From: Oreohelix idahoensis
Lineage: Eukaryota; Mollusca; Gastropoda; Stylommatophora; Oreohelicidae
Assembly (NCBI GenBank): GCA_024509875.1
Contig: JAMPIV010019103.1
Coordinates: 1-64,000, forward strand
DNA length: 64,000 nucleotides
Direction of reading: 5' to 3'
The notes under the pieces are model-generated. The model was not told the origin of the DNA and made no database searches. It saw only the letters and a list, made by a program, of their open reading frames with translations. Made by a program: the position numbers and the translations under genes. Below are positions 1-10,849 of the stretch, piece after piece; position 1 is the stretch's first letter, and each line of letters opens with the position of its first letter.

Positions 1-109
1 TACTAATTTTGGTTGTTTACTAGAAACGATAGGAAGGTACGAATTTGTTTGCAAAAGCTGTTGGTAAACATGGGCCCCATTGGCTAGACCATTTAACTCT
101 ATTAATGCC

Positions 110-415
110 CGCAAATAGCCAGTATAACTGGTACTTCCTGCATAGATCCCATTTTGGCCCAATCAACAGTATAAACTAGGCTTTCGTATCTCTTGATCCT
201 TTCAAGAGCTAATTTTCTAATTTTGACAACTCAAAAACGCAAATTTCTCTAAAGTATAGACAACCATTATGGGACTTTTGTTTATGTATGAATATTAACA
301 TAAAAAAAAAAAATAATTTTTTCCATAACAAAAACAATAAAAACATACTGGTATGGCCAGGTTGGTTTGGGCCAAAAACCTCACCGTTTTGCTTGGGAAC
401 TGACAGAGTTTTTAT
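110..415. repeat. About 300-bp insertion in the left LTR copy only
   Basis: Both LTR copies read CCATTGGCTAGACCATTTAA just before this point and TATAGTCAATTAG just after it, but only this copy carries about 300 bases between them. The extra block includes an A-run near 301-313. No target duplication is clear, so it could be an old short insertion or a loss from the other copy. Confidence 0.4.
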
Positions 416-1019
416 ATAGTCAATTAGAGAGCGACCAGTTTCAGTGCCACTTTTTTGAAAAGCCAATTTGTAAAAGCAAGTGCGTTTTGAGATCCAGCGC
501 TCATAATTTTCTAAATAAAAGTCTGGACCAGAGCAGATCGGAATTGTGCCATAACACATCGCCAGTCAACGTATTTGTTTTAATATTTCCCATAGAATTG
601 TGGTAAGCAGTAACCTTATTTGTAATATCATTGTTGATTATAAATTGAAATGTGAAATGATAATTTATGTCTATATGTTATGTGGTTTTCAGTAACAATA
701 AACAGAAGGCAAAACCTCGATATAGCTCCACCAATGAATAAAACTTGTCCCGGAGAGGAATATATCTGCATGGGATGGCCAAATAGTACGATGAAACACC
801 TATCGTATAGGAATAGAAAGGAATAATAATGCCTGGAAAATTGCAGAGGCTTTTGTAACCATTAGGGAGAGGAATACTGGTAGTAAACTGTTTCATGAGA
901 AGCTATGCAGTTTGGGAACTTCAGCGCCTGAACCACGGTGTTATGTTTTATGTATTGTGCTTCAGTGTGGAAAAATTATTAAATTAGTTCTGAGGGAGGT
1001 AACACCTTTCTTGTTTTCA

Positions 1020-1258
1020 GGGACCATGTACTAACGTAATTAAAGCAGCACATGTCTCGAGTTTTAACTGAAATCCAGGGGCTATAGCATATACTCCTTG
1101 GTCCAGATATCGACCAGTGTTTGTTTCTCAAGAAAAGCTGACCATGGTACTAACGTAATTAAAGAGCACATGGTTAGAATTTTCTGAATCCAGAGCTGAT
1201 AGCAATACTCCTTGGTCCAGATATCGAACCAGTGTTGTTTTCACAAGAAAACTGTGAA
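1020..1258 (+). repeat. Tandem duplication of about 119 bp inside the LTR
   Basis: Two head-to-tail copies begin near ACCATG.TACTAACGTAATTAAAG and pass through CTTGGTCCAGATATCGA and a CAAGAAAA block. The partner LTR has one copy, at about 16463-16580. The two copies differ by several indels. It may be a real duplication or an assembly artefact. Confidence 0.6.
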
Positions 1259-1357
1259 GCAAGCGAGCAATAGAGAACTGTTTCCATGCCGCCCACACAG
1301 GAAGTTTAAGATTTACGTTTGGCCAGAGGCAGCATAATCTTGTGTATACCCCCCCCT

Positions 1358-3621
1358 TGTAGTAGGTGTTGTAGATGGTATTGAAATGATGGTGATATTA
1401 CTAAATGTAATTGTATGAGGCCAGCTGTGAAGGCTCCTGAGATAAAATGTAGTTGTGAATTGTCAGAAGGCCTTTCTTGCTACCACTACGACCTCACACT
1501 TCATTTTTTTTTAATGAATGTGGCTACGTAAAGTGTCTAGGGTTATGATATGTAGTGTGGTGTAATAGGTTATAGATATACCCACAGATATTTAACAAGA
1601 CTAATAATATTAATAAATGTTAAAATACACTGAACTAACTCACGTGTGTAAAATTTTTTTGATAGAATTATATTACATTTATTTTGTTCTGGATCAATTT
1701 TTTAGGTTGACCAGAACTTAAAAGGATTTAGAGATTATGAAAGAAATGCATGGAATATTATATCATAAATGCAATAGTGTACATATATATGTACTATACT
1801 AGTTATTTTTATTAAAATGTTCTAGTAGTCATCTACTTGGGAGGATAGTTAATGTTTGTGCTGTTGGGGTGGCCTCATCACACCTGTCTATATTGACTAC
1901 ACAGTTCCCAAAAAATGGTGGAATTTTTTATGGGGTATTAGTAACTAACACAGCGTTGGTGAATGTCCAGCAGACCAGAGGCTCACTCATCTTGTAGTTG
2001 TAGCTCTGGTGCTGAAATCAGGTGGTCCCACCTCTCCGTGCTGGCGGGCAATAATGGTGGTCTCTGTCACAAGTACTGCACAGATACACTCGAGTAAAGT
2101 CACCAACTGAATAGACACTGCTTTGTTGCCAACAGAAACTCACAGCTCTGCAATCAAAGTATGGGCCATGTGTCAAAATCTATTCTCTACCCACGTCTGG
2201 ACACAACACTGACACAACAACCACATCATACAGACAGGTCAGATCTCTCTGACCAAACAGCACATTTACCATGGTGGTTTTACATCAGATAGATCCTCCC
2301 AGACTATAGATTCTGAAAATTATTTATTAGTTGTCTGCCCTAAAAGAGGATAGGTAATATGTTTCATTATTCTCAACACTTGATCTGTCTTGCCTAACCC
2401 TTGCTGGAGTTTATGTACATTGTTGGTCCCTAGACCCTGACTTGGGCGGGGGGTCTAGAGCAAATCCCTACTTGTTTGTAAGGCTAGATTTCGATATGGC
2501 AGTATCAAATCACTCGAACATGAAACAATATTCAAAATATATAAGGAAATAATTTCAATCTTACCAGATTATGAATAAATAACACAGAATTGCTAGCAAA
2601 ACTCAGCTGAGCTACTGGCTATAGTATGGCGTCCCTAAACTTCTTACACTTTCTTTCATATGGAAATCACCACACTTTAAAATCTGTGTCTATCACTGAA
2701 CAACTATTGAGAAATGACCCCAAATCCGCGTCTAAGCGCCGACAATATGCTTGTCTGTGGCCAATCACTGCCTAGGTTTATTTGAATTTCAAATTTCCTA
2801 CACTAAAGTCATTTCAGTCATGCTTCAGTCAAGTATGGATGTTTATCTGTTAGTCTGTCCGTCTCTACTTGTGTTTCTACAAAATGTACTTGATTTTTGA
2901 ACCAACCTTTCTCTCCCCTCCAAAATTTTGTCGTTAAAAGTTATTTTTAGACACAGCCACCACAATATCCCCTCTCCTCCATACCAAGTAGATTTGAACA
3001 CCTGCGTCTCGAGGTCGTGTTTTTTTGTGCAAAATAGCGACACTTTTAGATTCAATACAGTCTGTCGATGATGTAAACTACACTGTCTTTTGTCATTATC
3101 TTCAATATTATCTATCCGTCTGTAAAATTAAGAACATATTAGTTCACTGCTCAGAATAGGCCATCCGGCCAACTAATTTTTATATTCCTAACATTAATAT
3201 TAAGAAAAAAGTACTTTTTAATTTTTGTAATATTCCTAACATCTGCGTTTAGCCGCTGAATTCAAATCAAGGGCTTGGTATCGCAAAAGCGTCCAATAAA
3301 TGACTGTGGCGTAACATATCTATGGTCCCTTCTGTCGAGTTGCTTACTTTTTATGTCAACTTGGGAAACGTGACTTTTCTCCGTTCCCCCCCCCCCAATT
3401 GCGTCTCCTTAGCCTTTCTAGTCTCACGCAATCTTTCCAGTCATATTTTTTTCCTTTTTGATCCGCCGTTCCCCTCCTGTCTAGCAAGTCAATTTTTATG
3501 GAGGGTGATGACCCGCGGTCTAGGCGATCATGTACATCAGCAGCCTACGCATTATGTTTTTTATCCTTATATGTTATCCTTGGAGGTATTTTACCGTTGT
3601 ATCTCTGTCAATTTCACTACA
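1358..3621 (-). repeat. 3' LTR of element A (long-LTR class)
   Basis: 2264 bp, bounded by TGTAGTA (plus strand, left) and CACTACA (right). It matches 7427-9928 almost throughout, apart from a 232-bp insertion there, and matches the solo LTR at 39408-41666. On the element's own strand a polypurine tract (AAGTGGGGAGATG) abuts its start at about 3622-3634. It contains a block of about 417 bp that is missing from the LTRs of element D. Confidence 0.9.
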
Positions 3622-3708
3622 CATCTCCCCACTTGAAAACATGCCTATGGCAAGTTCCAAAACCAGCGATACACATAGGTAAAATTACTCCTCACGTCTG
3701 CCACTACT

Positions 3709-4132
3709 CTAATTTTGATCACAGGGGTGCCGACTGAGGAAATCTGCACCGACATTCAATTTGCCTGGGATATATTGGATACTAAACTGATAAGGTTGAA
3801 GCAACAAAGACCACCTCAGCAATCTTGCGTTTTCATGCTTAGCCTGAGACAAGAACACGAGAGGCTGATGGTCCGTCTCCACCACAAAAGTCCTACCATA
3901 CAGATAGATTTGAAACTTCTTTATTGCCCAGATTAATGCTAAACATTCCTTTTCGCTTGTGGAGTATCCTTGTTCCGCCTTATTCAATTTGCGGCTTGCA
4001 TAAGCGACTGGTTTAAGTTCCCCATCAGGTGAAGATGATCTTTGCAACAAAGCCCCTCCTAGTCCTACATTACTTGCATCGGTTCTTAAGACAAAGTCCT
4101 GTGTCAAATCAGGTAGTTTGAGAATAGGCTTG
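3709..4132 (-). pseudogene. RNase H domain of element A pol
   Basis: Minus-strand frame covering the RNase H and tether part of pol. Visible landmarks are the TDASNVGLGG start with its catalytic Asp, the SEKECLA.IWA helix with its Glu, the ETDH motif with its Asp, and the terminal GADFLSRHP typical of Ty3/gypsy pol. It is nearly identical to the end of the element D frame. It is cut from the RT frame by a single-base change in a short A-run near 4140 (one extra base relative to D). The stop lies about 88 bases before the LTR, so there is no room for an env gene. Confidence 0.85.
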
Positions 4133-5041
4133 CTAGTGAGTTTTTTCCTTTAACTCTTGGAACGCTAGTTCACATTGTGCAGTCCAAATAATTTTATCTG
4201 GAAGTCCCTTGCGAGTCAGATCAGTCAGAGGAGCACAAATAGCGTTAAAATTCTTGATGTATTTCTGATAAAATCCGCATAACGACACAAATGATCGCAC
4301 GTCTTTTTTTGTTTGCGGCCTAGGTGCTCTCTGCAGTTTTTCCAAGTTCTTAGGATCAGGGGTCATATTACCCTGATATACAGTGTGTCCCAAGAATTCC
4401 AACTCTTTGCATCCAATACAACATTTTGTTGGCCTAGCAGTTAAGTTCGCCTCCCGAAGTCTATCAAACAACATCTCCAGAGCTTCAATGTGTTCTTCAA
4501 ATGTCTCTGTGGCGACGAGAATATCATCCATGAAATTCGTGATACATGGGTTATTCAGGGGATCCAACAATTTGCGCATCATCCTTGAAAACACACTCGG
4601 AGCATTTTTCAGTCCGAATGGTAGCATATTGAATTCATAATGTCCATCCGAAGTGCTAAAAGCCAAATAAGGTCTCACTTCAGGCTTCACTGGGATCTGG
4701 TAATAGCCTTTACTAAGATCCACCTTTGAAAAGTATTTTGCCTTGTTCAGTCTGGCAAATAGCTGTTTTGTGTCTGGTAATGGATCCACTTGTCCTTCTG
4801 TGACAGCATTCAGTTTCCTGTAATCTATGCACAGTCTGTGTTCCCCAGACGGTTTTTCTCAACAAAACGACACTAGAACTAAAAGATGATTCACTGTGCG
4901 AAATAATCCCCTCCTTCAACAAATACTCTATTTCTTCCTTCAATGCCTTCTCCTTCGCGAACGGAATAGAATAGGCTCTCATACAGATTGGGTTTGAGTC
5001 TACCAGTTTCATGTCGTACTGTAGCAAATTTGTATGGCCTG
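4133..5041 (-). pseudogene. Reverse transcriptase of element A pol
   Basis: Minus-strand RT domain in two overlapping frames (5027-4713 and 4789-4133). Motifs: SSSVVLLRK near the N-terminus, KVDLSKGYYQIPV in the palm with the first catalytic Asp, LPFGLKNAP, and the FMDDILVA box that serves as the YMDD-type active site. A frameshift near 4850 separates the fingers from the palm. Closely matches element D (56900-57760). It would copy element RNA into DNA, but this copy is broken. Confidence 0.87.
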
Positions 5042-5683
5042 GTTTATCTGTTAATACATCTGTATGTTCCTCCAGAACCTTTGAACTCTCTCCCTCTGGT
5101 TTTTAGTCAGGTGCTTACTGACTTTTACCTGTGCTGCTGTTTCACAAGGATGTAATGGGTATTCATGTGAGGTGAGTGGTTCTTTTTGCATCTGGGTTGC
5201 AATAGCCAAGGTCAATAAGGGGGTGCTTTCCTGGAGTGGTCTGTCCAGATACTTCTTTAACAGGTTTACATGATAAACTTTTTCCTTCCCCTTTTTGTCA
5301 ATTTTATAGTTTGTTCTAGACACCTTCTCTAGAACCGTATATGGACCTTGCCAACCAATTTGTAATTTATTCTGGCTTCCGGGTAGTAGAAGCAGCACCT
5401 TCTCTCCGACTGCCAGTTCCCTGTCCTTTGCCTTCCTATTAAAATATGCTGCATGTTTCTTCCTGGCTTGTTTCAAATTATCATTTGCCAGTTTCCATCC
5501 AGCTTTCAAACGATTGGTCAGTTCGTTCACATATTGATAAGATGAGGTAACAGTCTCTTCCGCCTTCTCATCTGTCCAGGTCCTTAATAAAGCCTCTAAT
5601 GGACCTTTTATTGGCCTCCCAAATAGCAGAGTTGCGGGAGCCATCCCGGTTGAACTATGTGGTACCTCCCGATACGCAAACAA
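5042..5683 (-). pseudogene. Integrase C-terminal region with GPY/F domain, element A
   Basis: Minus-strand frame that begins with the end of the integrase core (FAYREVPHSSTGMAP, LLFGRP), continues through a basic helix (about residues 55-85), and contains a GPY/F module: GEKVLLLLPGS, then GWQGPYTVLEKV, then YHVNLLKKY. In chromodomain-less gypsy elements this module is the integrase C-terminus. Here it leads directly into RT, which shows that integrase precedes RT. From LLRTWTDEK onward it is almost identical to element D; upstream of that point D differs entirely. Confidence 0.87.
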
Positions 5684-6345
5684 TGCGGCGGGCAGGAATT
5701 GATCCCACAGATCCGGTTTTTCGTGTGCCAGCTTTCTCAGGATAGAAATGAGAGTCCCATTGAACCTCTCTACCTGGCCGTTCCCTTGTGGATGGTACGG
5801 ACTACAATGAAAGTGCCTGGCTTGAAATAGCTTAAAAAACTTCTTCCGTTAGTTTCCCCTTGAACTGAGAACCATTATCCGTCAAGATTTGATGCGGGAA
5901 TCCTAATCGGGTAAATATTGTAAGTAGTGCCTCTGCTACATGTTTTGAATCAATTGATGGCAGGGCTACCGCCTCTCCCCACATAGAACAAGTGTCCACC
6001 AAAGTAAGGATGTAACTGTTCCTCCTCTTGGTCCGAGTGAGAGGTCCTACAATATCCACTGCAACCCTCTCAAAAGGTGTTCCCACTATGGGCATTTCCC
6101 CTAGAGTTGCAGGAGCAGTCCAGTGCTTTGGAGCTACCCTTTGACATTCTGGGCAGGATTTGACATATCTTTTTTATATCCTCCGTTATCCCTGGCCAGA
6201 AGTAATGACAAGCTATACGCTGTCCTGTGGCGCTGATCCCCATGTGACCACTGAAGGGAATCGCATGCCCGAGTTCCATCACTTTATCTCTATATGAAGT
6301 GGGAAGAACCAGCTGGTTGTGCCCATTTGTTCCAGTTCCGGCCTT
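5684..6345 (-). pseudogene. Integrase H2C2 finger and DDE catalytic core, element A
   Basis: Minus-strand integrase region. The zinc finger reads ...GHAIPFSGHMG... then YFWPGITEDIKK, with the cysteine pair in a shifted frame near 6160. The core shows VDIVGPLT (first Asp, about 6056), ILTDNGSQFKG (second Asp, about 5880) and HPQGNGQVERFNG (Glu, about 5770); spacing fits DX35E. Frameshifts near 6160 and at an A-run near 5836 break it. This is the catalytic core that elements B and D lack at the equivalent position. Confidence 0.87.
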
Positions 6346-6700
6346 CCTGTATAAGAGTTTGTTCTTCATGAAATATTCCCCCTTGCTCGGAGGTGTGTGG
6401 CATTTGGGTAATTTTTTAAAACAGGGCTTGAGTGTCCTATCCTCAGCCTGCGCCTTCCTCATCTCCTCTGGATGAGCATTTATAGGTTCACCTTCTTCCT
6501 CCTTCTTCTGTGACCTGGTCTGCACTGTCGCCATGATCACAGGTTTCTCGGGATTCCCAAGAAGACGTATCTACACCCCAATATCAGAGGGTAGATTGGT
6601 TCATCTATCACTGCTGCTCTGATTTCTCCTTCCACATAGCGAGTTTTCACCGTTATCCTTGCGATGGGAAGTGTCATGAGTGGTATGTCCTTAGTTGCCC
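6346..6700 (-). pseudogene. Protease C-terminus and protease-integrase linker, element A
   Basis: Minus-strand sequence matching the second half of the D protease (KDIPLMTLPIARITVKT, then AVIDEPIYPLI) and the charged linker up to KNKLLYRK. The DTG active-site half is missing because of the deletion that also removed the capsid. At the D amber position this copy keeps a Lys codon (CTC AAG), which shows that the D stop is not ancestral. Confidence 0.8.
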
Positions 6701-7157
6701 CTTTATGTCATCGTCTTTTTTCAACAAAATGGTCTAAATGAAACCCCATAGCGGAGTTTGAGGCTCCCAGACTGGGCGTAGCATCTGAGGCAAAAGGGCT
6801 GGCACCATTTTCAGGAGCCTGGCCTTGTAATTCCAGCTCCCTTAGTCGTAATTCGTGCTCCCTTTGCAACCTTCTATCTTCTGCTTCCCTTTCGGCCTTT
6901 TTATCTTCTGCCTCCCTTTCGGCCTTTTTATCTTCTGCCTCCCTTTGCTGTCGTTTTTCTTCTGCCTCAATCTGCAGCCTCTTAATTTCTCTATCAGCCT
7001 TAATTTGTAACCTCTTCTCTTCAGCTACCTTTCTATCTTCCCTTTCAATATATTTATCACATTCAGTCGTTACGTATTGAATTAAAATTTGACCATCCAT
7101 TCCCATCTCCTTCGCGGTGAGCACAGCAGCTGATCTAAATTTTGCCAGCTCCGCCAT
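6701..7157 (-). pseudogene. Gag N-terminal fragment, element A
   Basis: 149 codons from ATG at 7157: MAELAKFRSAAVLTAKEMGM, a long charged coiled coil rich in R/K/E repeats (about residues 35-105), then FHLDHFVEK, where the match to D ends. At this point the reading jumps to the middle of protease; D has about 930 more bases here. A short GGGG-containing microhomology sits at the deletion junction. Gag would assemble the particle, but this fragment lacks capsid and zinc knuckle. Confidence 0.85.
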
Positions 7158-7395
7158 ACTTTTTTAGACAATATAATAATATACAAGATAAATCTCTAAC
7201 CAGTAAATACACTAAGTACTTCTTATGACTATAGTCTAACCAATTCTAACCAACCAGTTAACTAATTAATTATTACTGGCTGTGAAGATTCACCAACTTT
7301 TATCTGCAGGGACACTTTTAATGTTAAAGGGAATTTTACAATTTATTTCCCTACTTTTATTTCTCCCACCAGGAGATCCTAATATTACTGTTGGG

Positions 7396-7424
7396 CTAAT
7401 TATCCCTGGACAAGACCCCAATAT
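7396..7424 (-). promoter_or_regulatory. Degenerate primer-binding site of element A
   Basis: Immediately inside the 5' LTR the minus strand reads TTGGGGTCTTGTCCAGGGAT followed by AATTAGCCC. Element D has an intact tRNA-Pro-type site at the same place, so this is that site with several changes. Confidence 0.65.
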
Positions 7425-7426
7425 TA

Positions 7427-9928
7427 TGTAGTGGTGTTTGATGGTATTGTATGATGGTGATATTACTAAATGTAATTGTATGAGGCCAGCTGTGAAGGCT
7501 CCTGAGATAAAATGTAGTTGAGAATTGTCAGAAGGCCTTTCTTGCTACCACTACGACCTCACACTTAATTTTTTTTTTTAATGAATGTGGCTACGTAAAG
7601 TGTCTAGGGTTATGATATGTAGTGTGGTGTAATAGGTTATAGATATACCCACAGATATTTAACAAGACTAATAATATTAATAAATGTTAAAATACACTGA
7701 ACTAACTCACGTGTGTAAAATTTTTTGATAAAATTATATTACATTTATTTTGTTCTGGATCAATTTTTTTTTAGGTTGACCAGAACTTAAAAGGATTTAG
7801 AGATTATGAAAGAAATGCATGGAATATTATATCATAAATGCAATAGTGTACATATATATGTACTATACTAGTTAGTTTTATTAAAATGTTCTAGTAGTCA
7901 TCTACTTGGGAGGATAGTTAATGTTTGTGCTGTTGGGGTGGCCTCATCACACCTGTCTATATTGACTACACAGTGTCCAGAAAATGGTGGGAATTTTTAT
8001 GGGGTATTAGTAACTACACAGCGTTGGTGAATGTCCAGCAGACCAGAGGCTCACTCATCTTGTAGTTGTAGCTCTGGTGCTGAAATCAGGTGGTCCCACC
8101 TCTCCGTGCTGGCGGGCAATAATGGTGGTCTCTGTCACAAGTACTGCACAGATACACTCGAGTAAAGTCACCAACTGAATAGACACTGCTTGGTTGACAA
8201 CAGAAACTCACAGCTCTGCAATCAAAGTATGGGCCATGTGTCAAAATCTATTCTCTACCCACGTCTGGACACAACACTGACACAACAACCACATCATACA
8301 GACAGGTCAGATCTCTCTGACCAAACAGCACATTTACCATGGTGGGTTTACATCAGATAGATCCTCCCAGACTATAGATTCTGAAAATTATTTATTAGTT
8401 GTCTGCCCTAAAAGAGGATAGGTAATATGTTTCATTATTCTCAACACTTGATCTGTCTTTCCTAACCCTTGCTGGAGTTTATGTATATTGTTGGTCCCTA
8501 GACCCTGTACGGGTGTGTGATTTGTGTATAAGTGTGCACAGTGGGGTGATCACCTGCTTGCCAACCAATCTGATTACGGAAACAATGATAGATTGTTTGG
8601 TCTGTTTTTGTTCCACAAAGACGCCACTAGGCGTGGTGGAAACAGCGATAGATTGATCAATTTGTTGCCCTAAGACGCCACTAGGCGTACTGGCCACATA
8701 CTGCTTTGCCGGTTGAAGGCTAAGGATGGAAGAAGAAGAAGACCCTGACTTGGGCGGGGGGGTCTAGAGCAAATCCCTACTTGTTTGTAAGGCTAGATTT
8801 CGATATGGCAGTATCAAATCACTCGAACATGAAACAATATTCAAAATATACAAAGAAATAATTTCAATCTTACCAGATTATGAATAAAAAACACAGAATT
8901 GCTAGCAAAACTCAGCTGAGCTGCTGGCTATAGTATGGCGTCCCTAAACTTCTTACACTTTCTTTCATATGGAAATCACCACACTTTAAAATCTGTGTCT
9001 ATCACTGAACAACTATTGAGAAATGACCCCAAAGCCGCGTCTAAGCGCCGACAATATGCTTGTCTGTGGCCAATCACTGCCTAGGTTTATTTGAATTTCA
9101 AATTTCCTACACTAAAGTCATTTCAGTCATGCTTCAGTCAAGTATGGATGTTTATCTGTTAGTCTGTCCGTCTCTACTTGTGTTTCTACAAAATGTACTT
9201 GATTTTTGAACCAACCTTTCTCTCCCCTCCAAAATTTTGTCGTTAAAAGTTATTTTTAGACACAGCCACCACAATATCCCCTCTCCTCCATACCAAGTAG
9301 ATTTGAACACCTGCGTCTCGAGGTCGTGTTTTTTTGTGCAAAATAGCGACACTTTTAGATTCAATACAGTCTGTCGATGATGTAAACTACACTGTCTTTT
9401 GTCATTATCTTCAATATTATCTATCCGTCTGTAAAATTAAGAACATATTAGTTCACTGCTCAGAATAGGCCATCCGGCCAACTAATTTTTATATTCCTAA
9501 CATTAATATTAAGAAAAAAGTACTTTTTAATTTTTGTAATATTCCTAACATCTGCGTTTAGCCGCTGAATTCAAATCAAGGGCTTGGTATCGCAAAAGCG
9601 TCCAATAAATGACTGTGGCGTAACATATCTATGGTCCCTTCTGTCGAGTTGCTTACTTTTTTTATGTCAACTTGGGAAACGTGACTTTTCTCCGTTTCCC
9701 CCCCAATTGCGTCTCCTTAGCCTTTCTAGTCTCACGCAATCTTTCCAGTCATATTTTTCCTTTTTTGATCCTCCGTTCCCCTCCTGTCTAGCAAGTCAAT
9801 TTTTATGGAGGGTGATGACCCGCGGTCTAGGCGATCATGTACATCAGCAGCCTACGCATTATGTTTTTTATCCTTATATGTTATCCTTGGAGGTATTTTA
9901 CCGTTGTATCTCTGTCAATTTCACTACA
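7427..9928 (-). repeat. 5' LTR of element A, with a 232-bp insertion
   Basis: 2502 bp, or about 2262 bp once the insertion at 8508-8739 and its target duplication are removed. It then agrees with the 3' LTR (2264 bp) with only scattered differences. Ends are TGTAGTG and CACTACA. Confidence 0.9.
8508..8739 (+). mobile_element. SINE or truncated LINE with a LINE-type 3' tail, inside the LTR
   Basis: A 232-bp block present in one LTR of element A only. AGACCCTG flanks both sides (8500-8507 and 8740-8747), an 8-bp target duplication. The last 90 or so bases, from GATCAATTTGTTG through CTGCTTTGCCGGTTG to a GAA-repeat tail, match the 3' end of the LINE read on the minus strand at 27071-27200. Inside, a unit of about 58 bases is repeated in tandem (about 8578-8636 and 8637-8694), each unit ending in the hairpin ACGCC-ACTA-GGCGT. 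No A/B box is obvious, so a 5'-truncated LINE is as likely as a true SINE. Confidence 0.8.
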
Positions 9929-10613
9929 CCCCCTCTAAAAAGTGGACTTTACCTTAAATCAAGAGGGACATTTATTTGTTTACAATAAAAAGAAAATGGG
10001 AACCTTTCCAATTATATTTCCACTAGAAACAACAACACACTTGAAGTCATGATGACAAACAACAACATAGCTTGAAAAGCCAGTATTACCTCATAGTTTA
10101 CTTACAGCACAACTTACAACACAAATTGCAATAATAATATATGTCAATACACAAGATCAATACTATATAGAAATTGTGGTCACACAACTTGTAATTACAT
10201 TTGATTGAGGATTCCCTGGTTCAACTTTTTAGTAAGTTTTTGATCAAGTGGGGGGATATCTAATTATTGAAAAGAATTAATCCATATTTAAAAGTTACAC
10301 TTGACTCCTTAAGATAGTCTTATAAAGTGTTCTGATGTATGTGAGTGTGTGTCACAGTGTTTAATGTAATTGTGGATTAAATTAAATTTTTTTTCTGTCT
10401 GTTGTTGTGACTTACACTTCATCATACACATACCCTAGACACATAACGTAGTCATCACACTATTCCAGAATAATTCTGACTGAGGTATAAATGTGGTAGC
10501 AAGTAAGGTCATCTGTAATACACCACACTTATTAGATACAGATACCGTCACAGCTGATCTCAGCCAGTACACTAAGTCCCCTATAAATATTTATAACATC
10601 CCACTTTACCACA
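9929..10613 (+). repeat. Right part of the 5' LTR of element B
   Basis: Matches 16674-17325 from CCCCCTCTAAAA onward, through CTTTACCTTAAATCAAGAGG and ATGTCAATACA, and ends in TTTACCACA. With 1-1357 it forms the 5' LTR of element B, split by element A. Confidence 0.8.
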
Positions 10614-10618
10614 TATAT

Positions 10619-10640
10619 TGGGGTACCCTTTCCGGGGATT
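10619..10640 (+). promoter_or_regulatory. Degenerate primer-binding site of element B
   Basis: TGGGGTACCCTTTCCGGGGA starts six bases after the LTR end. It resembles the tRNA-Pro-type site of element D with several mismatches. Confidence 0.5.
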
Positions 10641-10849
10641 TTTGAATCTTTCTCCTATTATATATCTTGGGGGTAATTCACTTCAGGGAATAATAAAAAT
10701 TTAAAAGGTATCCTTGGGTGAAAAATAATAAGGTTGAGCTCTCAGTGCTTGTGGTTGTCCTTAGATAAATTTGTAAAGATTGACTTGTTTTAGGTTAGGA
10801 CCTATTGTATAAATTTGCCTGTTAGACAATAGGCCGACCTGGCAAAAAA

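Larger units (their letters stand above)
1..1357 (+). repeat. Left part of the 5' LTR of gypsy element B, interrupted by element A
   Basis: This stretch is a diverged copy of 15811-16673 in the shared LTR downstream. Both run through the same landmarks, such as a block ending in GAATTGTGGTAAGC and a block with CTTGGTCCAGATATCGACCAG, and both end at CTTGTGTATACCCCCC. The LTR resumes at 9929 on the far side of element A. The left end of the LTR lies outside the window. Compared with its partner it has many small insertions, an extra block of about 300 bases at roughly 110-415, and a tandem duplication of about 119 bases at 1020-1258. I see no real gene here; short open frames at 209-896 are chance. 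Confidence 0.75.
1358..9928 (-). mobile_element. Ty3/gypsy element A (Gmr1-type domain order), reverse strand, defective
   Basis: An LTR retrotransposon read on the minus strand: 5' LTR 7427-9928, internal region 3622-7426, 3' LTR 1358-3621. LTR ends are TGTAGT...CACTACA. It is inserted in the 5' LTR of element B: the uninterrupted sequence is seen at 16661-16690, and a CCCCC(T) run flanks both ends, consistent with a 5-6 bp target duplication. Coding order on the minus strand is Gag, integrase, GPY/F domain, reverse transcriptase, RNase H, so integrase comes before RT. Capsid, nucleocapsid and half the protease are deleted and several frameshifts are present, so this copy cannot encode a full set of proteins. 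Confidence 0.9.

Noticed and set aside
2843..3055. 70-codon frame repeated at 9152-9364
   Set aside because: Lies in the LTR, identical because the LTRs are identical; absent as a frame from D and the solo LTR.
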